A stretch of 64,000 nucleotides of DNA from an uncultured Bacteroidales bacterium. Lineage in GTDB: Bacteria > Bacteroidota > Bacteroidia > Bacteroidales > Bacteroidaceae. Shown here one piece after another: positions 52,768-61,451 of the stretch. The notes under the pieces were generated by a model, which was given only the letters and a program-made list of their open reading frames with translations, ran no database searches and was not told where the DNA came from. Positions within the stretch are counted from its first letter, which is position 1; every line of letters begins with the position of its first letter. Position numbers and translations under genes: made by a program. The stretch is from NCBI GenBank assembly GCA_902802265.1, contig CADCLN010000017.1:1-64000 (forward strand), in the 5' to 3' direction.

Positions 52768-54060
52768 TTATTCCAACATCAACGATTTAAATTCGGCAAT
52801 TTCTTCTTTGGTGATGCCGTTTTTCAGGAAGATGTTTTTTACTTTCTCTTGCAAATTGCTTCCAGAATAAACCTGTATTTTGTCGTATAATAACAAAAAA
52901 CTGGTGCTGTTTCGGCTGCGCAACTGACCGCCTAAACTGGTCAGTTCGTAGTCTTTGCACGCATCTTCTTCGGGTATTCCAAGCAGAGCCTCAAGCAGGT
53001 AAGCCAAGGTGCCTGTGCGGTCTGCGCCTTTCCAGCAATGCAGGTAAACTGCATGACCCTGGCGCAGTGTGTTCAGTATTTCGCGAAAGGCTGTGTAGTA
53101 CCCCTCGTTCCTGATTTGGTAGGGCGACACATCGTAATGAACATATTTCACATCGGTACCCAGCGGCGATTGGTTCACGTTGCCACGTTCTTCTTCCGAG
53201 CGCATATCAATGTCAAGTCGGATGTCGAGCAGGTCGCGAAAAAGTATTTTGTCGTCCTCCGTGATGTGGGTGCCATGTGTTCCGTCCATTTCTGCACCAC
53301 GGAAGATTTTTCCGTAGCGCACATGCCGACCGTCGGTGGTTTGCCAACCACCCAGGTCGCGAATGTTTTCTACATCGTCTGCTTTGATCATGCGTACTCG
53401 TCCCAATGTGTAGAAATGCCCACTGGTCACGGAACCGCCTTTCTGGTAGGCACGGTAGTAGTATTTCTGTCCTGGCAACAGGTTGACGGCTACAAACGTT
53501 TTTTCCGATACCATTACTCCGATGCGGATGAGTTCGTCCTCCTTCATATCGGGACGCAGCGACAATTGCACGCTGTCCACCTTGTCGTTACACGTGATGC
53601 TCACGCCGAGTGGCTGATCTTTGCGGTAGCTCGTATAATTGGTATAGGACGTAATCTTTGTGGTGGAATAATCGGCATTGTCATACAGCACGCTGTTCAT
53701 ATAGTTCATTGTCATGGAGTTTTCCAGACTGTAGTACCACTTGTTCGAAGCCACACTCGTATAGACAGTCTTTACGGAAATCACTTCTGGTTCTGTTCGG
53801 TTGAAGTAGAACCACTCTTCGTCCACATCGTTGAAAGGACAGAAGGTGATGCTGTCAAGTTCGTCTAACGGAAAAGCCCAATTCTCGTCGTAGTTCAGAT
53901 GGAGCACCATGCAGGAGTCTCCAGGCCACTCTTGTGCTGAAGTCTCAATGTTCCATACCAGCAGGCATAGCAAAAGGGTAAGACCTCTTAGACCCCCTCT
54001 AAGACCCCCTCTAACTCCCCCTCTAAATGAAGAATGAAGAACCCTCGAAACAGACGACAT
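52768..54060 (-). CDS. Exported tyrosine/dual-specificity phosphatase with repeat-encoded N-terminus
   Basis: About 430 residues. The catalytic P-loop HCWKGADRTGTLAYL (HCx5R) at about residue 345 and the preceding general-acid region around FRDLLDIRLDIDMRSEEERG identify the Y_phosphatase3 family. The middle (about residues 110-215) is a beta-sandwich-like region. A signal peptide (LTLLLCLLVWNIETSAQ) is preceded by RGGVRGGLRGGLRG. The codons for those residues, and for MSSVSRVLHSSF before them, coincide with the AGAGGGGGTC repeat and the 95-bp element (copy C). So the present start is repeat DNA; the original one is not recoverable. ATG at 54060 is used; a TTG lies at 54069. Confidence 0.85.
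   Translation of the reverse strand: MSSVSRVLHSSFRGGVRGGLRGGLRGLTLLLCLLVWNIETSAQEWPGDSCMVLHLNYDENWAFPLDELDSITFCPFNDVDEEWFYFNRTEPEVISVKTVYTSVASNKWYYSLENSMTMNYMNSVLYDNADYSTTKITSYTNYTSYRKDQPLGVSITCNDKVDSVQLSLRPDMKEDELIRIGVMVSEKTFVAVNLLPGQKYYYRAYQKGGSVTSGHFYTLGRVRMIKADDVENIRDLGGWQTTDGRHVRYGKIFRGAEMDGTHGTHITEDDKILFRDLLDIRLDIDMRSEEERGNVNQSPLGTDVKYVHYDVSPYQIRNEGYYTAFREILNTLRQGHAVYLHCWKGADRTGTLAYLLEALLGIPEEDACKDYELTSLGGQLRSRNSTSFLLLYDKIQVYSGSNLQEKVKNIFLKNGITKEEIAEFKSLMLE
53983..54025. repeat. AGAGGGGGTCTT tandem tract inside the phosphatase signal region
   Basis: Four near-identical 12-base units on the minus strand encode RGGxRGGxRGGxRG. Related tracts lie at 5094, 51808 and 52742. Confidence 0.75.
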
Positions 54061-54138
54061 AAAAATCAAGCCGACGTTGCCCCTGCGGGGAGGCTTAGAT
54101 TTTTGGGAGTATGTAAGAGGCTCGGCTCGACGAAGTCA
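54039..54138 (-). repeat. 95-bp dispersed hairpin element, copy C
   Basis: Same orientation as copy B, with a 5-base duplication (CTCGG) near one end. Its left end overlaps the start of the phosphatase gene. Confidence 0.8.
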
Positions 54139-54196
54139 ATGAAGAATGAAGAATATAGTAAATAGTAAATGGTAAATGGTAAATGGTACATGGTAG
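54139..54196. repeat. GAAGAAT and GGTAAAT heptamer tracts
   Basis: GAAGAAT units then three to four GGTAAAT units, ending at the 3' end of the thioredoxin-like gene. Confidence 0.75.
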
Positions 54197-54200
54197 TGGT

Positions 54201-55964
54201 TTATTGTGCCAAATACAAGTCAATGAGTTGGGTGATGTCTTCCAGTGTGACCGTGCTGCCTTCGGTGAGGTATTGGTCGATGAGCTCGGTGATGTCTTCC
54301 AACTTGATGACCGTATTGCTGCTGATGTTTGTTTGGGCTGCCTGCACGATTTTGCCAGTCGTGGTGTCGAAGAGAAGGGCGATGGCTTTCAGTTTGGACT
54401 TGTCTTGAATCAGTTGGTTGGCAGACAGGTTGGCTTGGAATCTGCCCCGTTGTGGCAGACCCGCGATAATGGTTGGGTTGATAGTCCCTTCCAGTCCGTT
54501 GTCTATACCCCATGCGGCTACGGCTACATGGTCGTAGGAGAAATTATAGACTCTGGATGCGGCTGTGTACCAGTATGACATCTCGCTGTCGCCGCTGCTA
54601 CCGCGCAGATAGTTGCTCTGTGCCCAAGAGGAACCGCTGCCGCTCAGACCGTCTGCGGTGAGGACGTATGCCAATGCAAAATGTCCGTCGGGGTCGTTGT
54701 AGGGGAAGGTGGTCTCTGTATCGAACTGAATGGCGGTCTGTTCATTGCCCGTCCATGTGGCAGTCAGCTGCATAGTGGCAGGTGCAAAGACTTCCATACC
54801 CTCTTTGATGACATTGAGGATGGTGCTGGATTCGGGAAAGAAAGAATAGCTGCGATTCATCCATGCGTCGGGGAAACCGCTTACGCTGTTTAGAATATTT
54901 TCATATTCGTTGATTTGCATAGGGTCGCCACTATGAACGGCAATGAGAACGGCGTTGTCGCCGAAGGTTTTGTGTGCCTTGTCCATGCCCACAATGCCGT
55001 AGGGACAGTATCCGCACCATGTACCTGTGAACTCCTCAACGACAGGAACGGGTGTGGGCTTTTCCAGCGTGGTGATGAGTTTTCCAGAGGCGGTGTTGGA
55101 GGCAGATTCGTTGGGCTGCCCGTTTACCTGGGTGATGGTAATGGTCTTCAGCTTTGCTTCCGTTTTTCCGCCATTGTTGACAGGGATTTCCAGCGTTTCC
55201 GTAGCAAAAAGGGTAGAGAGTTGGGGGTAGAATGTTTCTTCTGTGGTGGGAAGTCCCTCTGAACTGACGGTGCAGGTAATGGAGGTAATAGGTTCTACAC
55301 CTTGATTTTGAATGACCAGGGGAATGGTGGCCTCTTCACCCACGATGGCATAAGTGTCAACGATGTTGATGGCAGCAGCAGCAGCATTGTTCTTAAACTC
55401 GTCACTACCTACCAAGATGTGGGCGTATGCGTTGCCTTGATTCTTTGTCCACATAGGACTGCTGGCAGAGCATGACATGAAGGCGTATTCACGACTGTTT
55501 TCTATCGTATAGAGCATGGGATATTGAGAGTAATACTCGTTCAGCCCCGTAATGTCGAAGGACCATCCCACATACAAACCCTCAGCAGGAACGGTGTATT
55601 CCTGGCTGAACTTGATGTCGTTGAAATTTCCCCATCCAATCAAATCAGATTGGGGTACTGATACAGTTTCCAAGTCGGCTGCTCTTCCATAAGGTGGCAG
55701 ATTATTTGAAATCCAAACCTTCACGTTTTTCACTTCGCTGGTGATCAGGAAAAAACCGAAACCGCCCACCTTAAAGCTGTTTGTACCTAATAAATCGGCG
55801 GGAATAAATATCGCCACATTGTAGTGCTCGGCCTTGCCTGTTCCTGTGAGGTAAGCATCGGCTTCTGTGTCATGGTTTACCATCCATGTAGTTTTGTACT
55901 CACCAGCGGCTGAAAGATTCCCAGCCATCAAACAAAGAAAAATAAAAGACAATAGATGTTTCAT
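54201..55964 (-). CDS. Omp28-like surface protein with thioredoxin fold and two dockerin-like end motifs
   Basis: 587 residues from ATG at 55964. Signal peptide (MKHLLSFIFLCLMAGNLSAA), a lectin/beta-sandwich-like region, a CARDB-like stretch (IPLVIQNQGVEPITSITC), then an Omp28-type thioredoxin-like domain with TGTWCGYCPYGIVGMD (CxxC, about residue 330). Its last ~35 residues hold two copies of LEDITxLIDxYL, resembling the helix of a dockerin module but without the calcium loops. The same helix motif (VADIAALIDLYL) is in the 11614 gene. The frame extends 60 codons upstream past the promoter, so ATG at 55964 is chosen. Confidence 0.8.
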   Translation of the reverse strand: MKHLLSFIFLCLMAGNLSAAGEYKTTWMVNHDTEADAYLTGTGKAEHYNVAIFIPADLLGTNSFKVGGFGFFLITSEVKNVKVWISNNLPPYGRAADLETVSVPQSDLIGWGNFNDIKFSQEYTVPAEGLYVGWSFDITGLNEYYSQYPMLYTIENSREYAFMSCSASSPMWTKNQGNAYAHILVGSDEFKNNAAAAAINIVDTYAIVGEEATIPLVIQNQGVEPITSITCTVSSEGLPTTEETFYPQLSTLFATETLEIPVNNGGKTEAKLKTITITQVNGQPNESASNTASGKLITTLEKPTPVPVVEEFTGTWCGYCPYGIVGMDKAHKTFGDNAVLIAVHSGDPMQINEYENILNSVSGFPDAWMNRSYSFFPESSTILNVIKEGMEVFAPATMQLTATWTGNEQTAIQFDTETTFPYNDPDGHFALAYVLTADGLSGSGSSWAQSNYLRGSSGDSEMSYWYTAASRVYNFSYDHVAVAAWGIDNGLEGTINPTIIAGLPQRGRFQANLSANQLIQDKSKLKAIALLFDTTTGKIVQAAQTNISSNTVIKLEDITELIDQYLTEGSTVTLEDITQLIDLYLAQ

Positions 55965-56002
55965 CTTTTGTGTGTTTTTAAATGAATTGTTCAAATTGGC
56001 GA

Positions 56003-56010
56003 CAAATTTA
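56003..56010 (-). promoter_or_regulatory. -7 element TAAATTTG for the thioredoxin-like gene
   Basis: Exact TAnnTTTG on the minus strand, 39-46 bases before the ATG. Confidence 0.55.
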
Positions 56011-56095
56011 CATTTATTTTCTGAATCAATGAGCCTGTGCTGCGAAAAAACGGGCACTTTTGTTGTTTTTCCTTGGTGTGGTGGATAAAAAATGA

Positions 56096-56103
56096 TAAAT
56101 TTG
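56096..56103 (+). promoter_or_regulatory. rmuC -7 element TAAATTTG
   Basis: Exact TAnnTTTG, 23-30 bases before the rmuC ATG; divergent from the one at 56003. Confidence 0.55.
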
Positions 56104-56125
56104 CCAGCTAAAAAAGCGAGAGAAC

Positions 56126-57583
56126 ATGGAATACGTTTTTGCATTAGTCGGACTTCTGGTCGGTTTCGTGGTGGGCTATCTGATAGTTCGCAGTCAGGTC
56201 ACAGCCTTGCAAGCCAAACTGGACATGACAACCGCCGACAACATTCAACTCACCGAAGAGAAGGAACGTCAGATACAGACATACACAGCCCAAATAGCAG
56301 GGCTGCAAACAGAACACAATCGGCAGGAAGAACAGTTGCGGGCTGAGGCTACAAAACAACAAGACGGCCTGCGTTCAGAATATAACCGCCAGTTAGAGAC
56401 AATCCGTGCCGATTACTCCAAACAGTTGCTTGACCAGCGCGAACAACAACGGCAGCAGTTGGAACAGCAACTGCACCTGCTGCGTGAACAGATGACCACT
56501 GCAAGCGAAAGAATCCTGAAAGAACGTTCCGAGGAACTGTCGCAAAACAATGCGCAACAGCTTTCTGCCATCCTGAATCCGCTTCGCACAGAAATCACAC
56601 AGATGAAGGAAACCGTAGATAAAAGCGGACGCGAACATGCTACCTCTATGGAACGATTGGACGCCAGCATCAAGGCGAACATGGAGAAAGCCAATCTGCT
56701 CAGTGAACGTGCCGACCGATTGGCAAATGCCCTTATTGGCGACAACAACAAGCAACAGGGCGACTTCGGTGAATTGCGATTGAAGCAACTGCTCGAAGAT
56801 ATGGGACTGGAGGAAGGTGTGCAGTTTGAAGAACAATCGACGATGAAGGACGAGTTTGGCCGTACCATCTACGAAGAGGAAGAAGGGCATCGACTCATCC
56901 CCGACGTCATTCTCCACTTTCCCGACAACCGCGATGTCATCATCGACTCCAAAATGTCGTTCACCGCGTATGTGGATTACCAGAATGCCAAGACCGACGA
57001 AGAACGCGACCGTGCACTGGAACGCCACATCAGTTCTGTGCGTTCCCACGTGCACGAACTGGCAAAGAAAAATTACAGCAAATACATCAAGGCAGACCAC
57101 AGTCGCCTCGACTTCGTCTTGATGTACGTCTTCCAGGAAAGCGCCTTGCAACTGGCGCTTGCCAATGCTCCAATGTTGTGGAAAGAAGCTTACGACAAAG
57201 GTGTGGTGATTTCGGGCAGTCAGAACCTCTACATGATGCTGCGTGTTCTTCAACTCACTTGGCGACAAGTCCGTCAGGTGGAGAACCAGCAAAAAATAAT
57301 GGAAGCGGCCAATGCCATCATTGACCGCGTCCAACTTTTCTATGAACGTTTCCTCAAAGTGGAAGAACAATTCGACAAAACACGCAAGGCGTTTGATGAT
57401 GTAAAGACTGTGACAGCCCCGACAGGACCCAGTATTACAACGGCAGCGAATAAGTTGCTGAAGTTCGGTGCCAAAGAGAACCCTAAGCGCAAACAACGCT
57501 TGCCGAAGGAGGACACTACAGAGTCCCCTGTTTCAGAGCTTCCACAAAACGATCAATCCGCTGCATCTCTCTCGGAATATTGA
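56126..57583 (+). CDS. rmuC: DNA recombination protein RmuC
   Basis: 485 residues: N-terminal membrane helix (ALVGLLVGFVVGYLIV), a long coiled coil (about 25-170, EEKERQIQTYTAQIAGLQTEH), and the RmuC nuclease-like core with QGDFGELRLKQLLEDMGLEEG and VIIDSKMSFTAYVDY. It limits inversions at short repeats and has been linked to defence. The 3' end overlaps the convergent aldo/keto reductase gene by 68 bases. Confidence 0.95.
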   Translation: MEYVFALVGLLVGFVVGYLIVRSQVTALQAKLDMTTADNIQLTEEKERQIQTYTAQIAGLQTEHNRQEEQLRAEATKQQDGLRSEYNRQLETIRADYSKQLLDQREQQRQQLEQQLHLLREQMTTASERILKERSEELSQNNAQQLSAILNPLRTEITQMKETVDKSGREHATSMERLDASIKANMEKANLLSERADRLANALIGDNNKQQGDFGELRLKQLLEDMGLEEGVQFEEQSTMKDEFGRTIYEEEEGHRLIPDVILHFPDNRDVIIDSKMSFTAYVDYQNAKTDEERDRALERHISSVRSHVHELAKKNYSKYIKADHSRLDFVLMYVFQESALQLALANAPMLWKEAYDKGVVISGSQNLYMMLRVLQLTWRQVRQVENQQKIMEAANAIIDRVQLFYERFLKVEEQFDKTRKAFDDVKTVTAPTGPSITTAANKLLKFGAKENPKRKQRLPKEDTTESPVSELPQNDQSAASLSEY

Positions 57584-58928
57584 TGTTCTGCGGACAGTGA
57601 GCCACACACTGACGGCAACCGATGCAGTGGTCAGCCTGACGCAGCTTAGGCACACTGCGGTCATAACCAATCAGAAATGCACGTCGAGCTTTCTGATAAT
57701 TTTCTGCTTGCTGACTTTCAGGCACATTCCCTTTGTTCACACATTTATTGTAATGCACGAAGATAGCAGGAATGTCCAAACCATACGGACAGGGCATACA
57801 ATACTTGCAGTCGTTGCAGGCAATGGTGGGATAGCTGATAATAAGTGAAGCCGTTTCGCCTTCCAGCCACTTCACATCTTCTTCTTCCAATGGCTCCAGC
57901 GGACAATAGGTGCGCAGATTGTCCTCCAGATGTTCCATGTAAGTCATTCCGCTCAGTACACAAAGCACGTTGGGCATACTGCCCGCATAACGGAATGCCC
58001 ACGAAGCCACGCTATTATCCGGTCTTCTTTGTTTCAAATGAGCTACTACGTGGTCGGGCACTTTAGCCAAACGTCCACCCAACAGGGGCTCCATGATGAC
58101 AGCAGGTATGCCACGCTTCGCCAGTTCATTGTACAGATACTCACCATCAGGGTTGAGCGGATTTTGATTATTGCCATTGTGCCAATCCACATAATTCAGC
58201 TGAATCTGCACAAAATCCCAATGATACTGATCTTGATGTTCCAGCATATAGTCATACACCTCAATCTCGCCATGGAAAGAAAAGCCCAGATTGCGGATGC
58301 GTCCCTTCTCTCGCTGTTCCATCAGCCAGTCAAGCAGTCCGTTGTCCAGATAACGCTGGTGCAGATTCTCCAAGCCGCCACCACCTACTGCATGAAGCAA
58401 CAGATAGTCAATGTAGTCAGTCTGTAGATATTTCAGCGAATTTTCAAACATCTTCACACCTTCTTCAAATGGAAACTGGCTCGGCGAAAAGTTCGACATC
58501 TTCGTGGCAATAAAATATTGGCTGCGGTCGTAACCACTTGCTTTTAACGCAATGCCAGTTGATTGCTCTGAAAAGCCACGGCAGTAGGCAGGGCTGGTGT
58601 CAAAGTAATTCACACCATGATCCAGTGCAAACTTCACCAAGCGGTTAACCTGTTCCTGGTCAATCTCTTCCTCCTGTGGTCCATCCTGCTCAGACTTCAC
58701 CACCTTGTTGGGCAGACGCATCATGCCATAACCTAACAGGCTCACCTTGTCGCCCGTCGTGGGATTGGTCCGATAAGTCATCTTGTCCTTAGGAATCTCG
58801 CCAGTGTGATGTCCGTTAGGGTCAAGGTCTCCACCCACCTGGTTCGAACCGCCACACGATGCTACTGCAGCAGTTACGGCTGCAGTTCCCGATATCTTGA
58901 GAAAATCTCTTCTTGAAACGTCTTTCAT
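57516..58928 (-). CDS. Tat-exported aldo/keto reductase with C-terminal 4Fe-4S centres
   Basis: 470 residues. A twin-arginine signal (SRRDFLKISGTAAVTAAVASCGG) also carries a lipobox-like cysteine. The AKR barrel follows (LGYGMMRLPN, YFDTSPAYCRGFSEQ, IATKMSN), and the end holds two cysteine clusters CNDCKYCMPCPYG and CIGCRQCVAHCP, so an iron-sulfur-coupled AKR. It lies 58 bases after the ferredoxin gene below, which could supply electrons. Confidence 0.92.
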   Translation of the reverse strand: MKDVSRRDFLKISGTAAVTAAVASCGGSNQVGGDLDPNGHHTGEIPKDKMTYRTNPTTGDKVSLLGYGMMRLPNKVVKSEQDGPQEEEIDQEQVNRLVKFALDHGVNYFDTSPAYCRGFSEQSTGIALKASGYDRSQYFIATKMSNFSPSQFPFEEGVKMFENSLKYLQTDYIDYLLLHAVGGGGLENLHQRYLDNGLLDWLMEQREKGRIRNLGFSFHGEIEVYDYMLEHQDQYHWDFVQIQLNYVDWHNGNNQNPLNPDGEYLYNELAKRGIPAVIMEPLLGGRLAKVPDHVVAHLKQRRPDNSVASWAFRYAGSMPNVLCVLSGMTYMEHLEDNLRTYCPLEPLEEEDVKWLEGETASLIISYPTIACNDCKYCMPCPYGLDIPAIFVHYNKCVNKGNVPESQQAENYQKARRAFLIGYDRSVPKLRQADHCIGCRQCVAHCPQNINIPREMQRIDRFVEALKQGTL

Positions 58929-58986
58929 AAATTTTGTGTTTAGGGCATTATATACGTTATAACGTTATCATGATTATATGTCTCTT

Positions 58987-60552
58987 TTAAATCTCCCTGT
59001 GCACTTCGTGTCCTTCCACATAAATGGCACTGAACGGACGGGCTGGACAAACATATTCACAAGCTCCACAACCAATGCACTTCTCCGTATTCACAGCGGG
59101 CACCATGATAATGCGGTCTTGCCTTAATACCGTACCATATTCATCAACCCACTGCCCTTGCTCGTTCTGTTTCAGCTCCTTGTCGAGTGGCACCATCTGT
59201 ATAGCCCCCGACGGACAGTGGCGTGCACAGTTTCCACACGGAATACCTTCTTCTGCTGGCACACAATTCTGCTGAATCCACACGGCATGACCAATCTGAA
59301 TGGAAGTCTTCTCCTCCTTCGTAATCGGACGGATAGCTCCAGCAGGGCATACGTCAGCACAGCGTGTACACTCAGGACGACAATAGCCCTTTTCATACTC
59401 CATCACGGGCTGCATGAAATGTTCCAACGACGTAGAGGAACGAAGCACACCATTCGGACAGTTGGAAATGCACAACTGACAAGTCGTGCAATGTTGCTGC
59501 AAATTGCGTGCAGAAAGCGAACCAGCAGGGGTTAAGGGAGTTTTTCGATTCGGTATCTGCTTGTCTTCTATCACAGCCAGACCGCCATCTGTAGTCTTTT
59601 CCTGTGCCTGAACCGCAGCCGCCACCGTAGCGGTACCCACAATGGAAAGGAAACTACGACGATTCATGTCTTCAGGGTTTGTAGGTTGTGGAGTTGAAGT
59701 TTTGTTCGCCGTATAAAGAATGGCCGACTTATTGCACGCTTCAATGCAATCACCACAAGTAATGCAGCGCGTAGCATCAATCGCAGCAGGTGCATCCTTC
59801 TGAATCTGTATGCAGGCAGCCTTGCAGTTCTTGGCACAAAGTCCACACTTGATACATTTGTCTTCGTCCACCCGAATCTTCATCCGCGAGAACTTGGAAA
59901 CATATCCCAGTACCGTACCCACCGGACAAATCGTGTTGCAATAAGTTCTGCCATTCATGAACGCCAATACCATCAACACAATCGCTGTCACGCCGCTCAC
60001 GATAAGCAAAATGGCAGGGTTGTTGTGAGGTTCCACCTGATAGAACATGAAATTGTCGTTTGCCTCAGACCACTGTGCCAACACATTATTTATATATATA
60101 TAGGCGGGCTGTAACCATGCTGCCACAATTCTGCCGTATGCACTGTAAGGAGCCAACAACACTGCACCTGCATTGAAGCCCGCTACCAGCATGACAATAA
60201 ACAATACCAACACCGTCAGGCGAAGCCATGTCTTAGGCTTCGAATAGCAGTACTTGTTGGCTAACTTAGCCTTCTTGTTCTTCCTGAACAATTTCCACTT
60301 GCCAATGCGAGCAAACACATCCTGAAACGCTCCTAACGGGCAGACCACAGAACAATAGATGCGCCCGAACAGCCATGTGGCGATAAGCACAACGAGCAAC
60401 GGAACCCAACTGAGACTCATCACGCTCGGCAAAAACTGTAACTTGGCCATCCAGCCCAATACAGGCTGCACCGTGCCACTGAAATCAAGGAACAAAAGCG
60501 TAATTCCTATTAGGAATACCAGCTCCAGAGTTAGTCGAATCTTCTTTAACAT
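58987..60552 (-). CDS. NapH/NapG-type fusion: membrane polyferredoxin with internal Tat-like signal
   Basis: 521 residues. First ~200: NapH-like membrane part with four to five helices and the two CxxxCP motifs (CSVVCPLG, CNTICPVG). Then two 4Fe-4S sites (CIKCGLCAKNC, CITCGDCIEAC). At about residue 297 a second signal-like segment occurs (MNRRSFLSIVGTATVAAAVQAQ) with a twin-arginine, after which four more clusters follow (CTTCQLCISNC, CRPECTRCADVC, CGNCARHC, CIGCGACEYVC). This reads as NapH fused to NapG while keeping the latter's export signal. It probably passes quinol electrons across the membrane to the partner aldo/keto reductase. Confidence 0.9.
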   Translation of the reverse strand: MLKKIRLTLELVFLIGITLLFLDFSGTVQPVLGWMAKLQFLPSVMSLSWVPLLVVLIATWLFGRIYCSVVCPLGAFQDVFARIGKWKLFRKNKKAKLANKYCYSKPKTWLRLTVLVLFIVMLVAGFNAGAVLLAPYSAYGRIVAAWLQPAYIYINNVLAQWSEANDNFMFYQVEPHNNPAILLIVSGVTAIVLMVLAFMNGRTYCNTICPVGTVLGYVSKFSRMKIRVDEDKCIKCGLCAKNCKAACIQIQKDAPAAIDATRCITCGDCIEACNKSAILYTANKTSTPQPTNPEDMNRRSFLSIVGTATVAAAVQAQEKTTDGGLAVIEDKQIPNRKTPLTPAGSLSARNLQQHCTTCQLCISNCPNGVLRSSTSLEHFMQPVMEYEKGYCRPECTRCADVCPAGAIRPITKEEKTSIQIGHAVWIQQNCVPAEEGIPCGNCARHCPSGAIQMVPLDKELKQNEQGQWVDEYGTVLRQDRIIMVPAVNTEKCIGCGACEYVCPARPFSAIYVEGHEVHREI

Positions 60553-60635
60553 AAAAAACTTTGCTTACCAGTTAATCTGGTATTTACGTGGATAATATTT
60601 GTGCCAGTTTTTCACACATCATTTCAACTGAACTG

Positions 60636-60643
60636 CAAAAATA
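60636..60643 (-). promoter_or_regulatory. -7 element TATTTTTG for the ferredoxin/AKR operon
   Basis: Exact TAnnTTTG on the minus strand, 84-91 bases before the ATG. Confidence 0.5.
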
Positions 60644-61100
60644 CGGCATAAAAAGGAAATACCACAAATATTTTGTCATAAAAAAACAAAAAAACACGCT
60701 ATAATCCATCACGGACAATAGCGCTACCTTAATACTAATACCTTAACTAACCTATGTGGTTTTCTTAAAACCGATGCAAAGTTACGCACTCTTGCAGCAC
60801 TGACAAACTTTTTATCCCACTTTTTGCGAAAAACCATTGCATTTATGATTTAAATCAATAATTGTATAGGTGCACACATGGATTTTTGTCTTTTGTGTCC
60901 CCACACAACCGGTTTTTTCATCAAGAGAAAAACCTCCGATTCTAATCTAAAATATTAGCTACCGTTTTTTCCCGTAAAACTCACCTCTCATTGGTATTCG
61001 CACAGGTTCAATTCCCATTTTGCCCCCCTTTATAAACAAAAAATGTTAAAGCAAGAAAAGATATATCCCAAACAGTAAAGAGTAAATGCTAAAATTTCCT
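60644..61100. other. Intergenic region without recognisable genes
   Basis: About 450 AT-rich bases. TTGTGT-CCCC-ACACAA (60893-60908) is a small hairpin; CAAAGTTACG words occur near 60777. Nothing else is supported. Confidence 0.5.
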
Positions 61101-61108
61101 TACCTTTG
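61101..61108 (+). promoter_or_regulatory. -7 element TACCTTTG for tRNA-Leu
   Basis: Exact match 26-33 bases before the tRNA 5' end. Confidence 0.7.
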
Positions 61109-61133
61109 CACCCGCTTACCAAAAAGAAGAGTT

Positions 61134-61217
61134 GCCGAAGTGGTGGAATGGTAGACACGAGGGACTTAAAATCCCTTGGGCATTGCGCCCATACGGGTTC
61201 GAGCCCCGTCTTCGGTA
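61134..61217 (+). tRNA. tRNA-Leu (anticodon UAA)
   Basis: Acceptor strands GCCGAAG (61134-61140) and CTTCGGT (61210-61216) pair perfectly, then discriminator A. The anticodon arm AGGGA-CTTAAAA-TCCCT gives anticodon TAA at 61167-61169 (decodes UUA). A long variable arm (TGGGCATTGCGCCCA) marks a class II tRNA, and GGTTCGAGCCC is the T arm. CCA is not encoded. Confidence 0.97.
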
Positions 61218-61226
61218 CCTTTACTA

Positions 61227-61260
61227 AAAGAAAGTCAGGATTTCCTTGACTTTCTTTTTT
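61227..61260 (+). terminator. Intrinsic terminator after tRNA-Leu
   Basis: AAAGAAAGTCAGGA pairs with TCCTTGACTTTCTTT and runs into TTTTTT. Confidence 0.85.
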
Positions 61261-61388
61261 TCGTTGTAAGAATACCTGTGCCACTTCACACCCCCAATCC
61301 ATTCCCAATTATTTAGCCATTTCTTACAAAACCATCTTTGAAAATCATTTTTTTCATCTTTTCTTCTTTTCGTATGAGATAAAATTCA

Positions 61389-61396
61389 TACCTTTG
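61389..61396 (+). promoter_or_regulatory. upxY -7 element TACCTTTG
   Basis: Exact match; start near 61402, leader of about 50 bases. Confidence 0.65.
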
Positions 61397-61451
61397 CAGC
61401 CAAATTTGTTCTTTATCCCTATTTTAAAAGAACAAAAACCACAAACAATGC

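Noticed and set aside
61030..61308. 92-residue minus-strand frame across the tRNA
   Set aside because: It is antisense to tRNA-Leu; its GLEPVWAQCPRDFKSLVS-like sequence is the tRNA read backwards, a frequent false protein.
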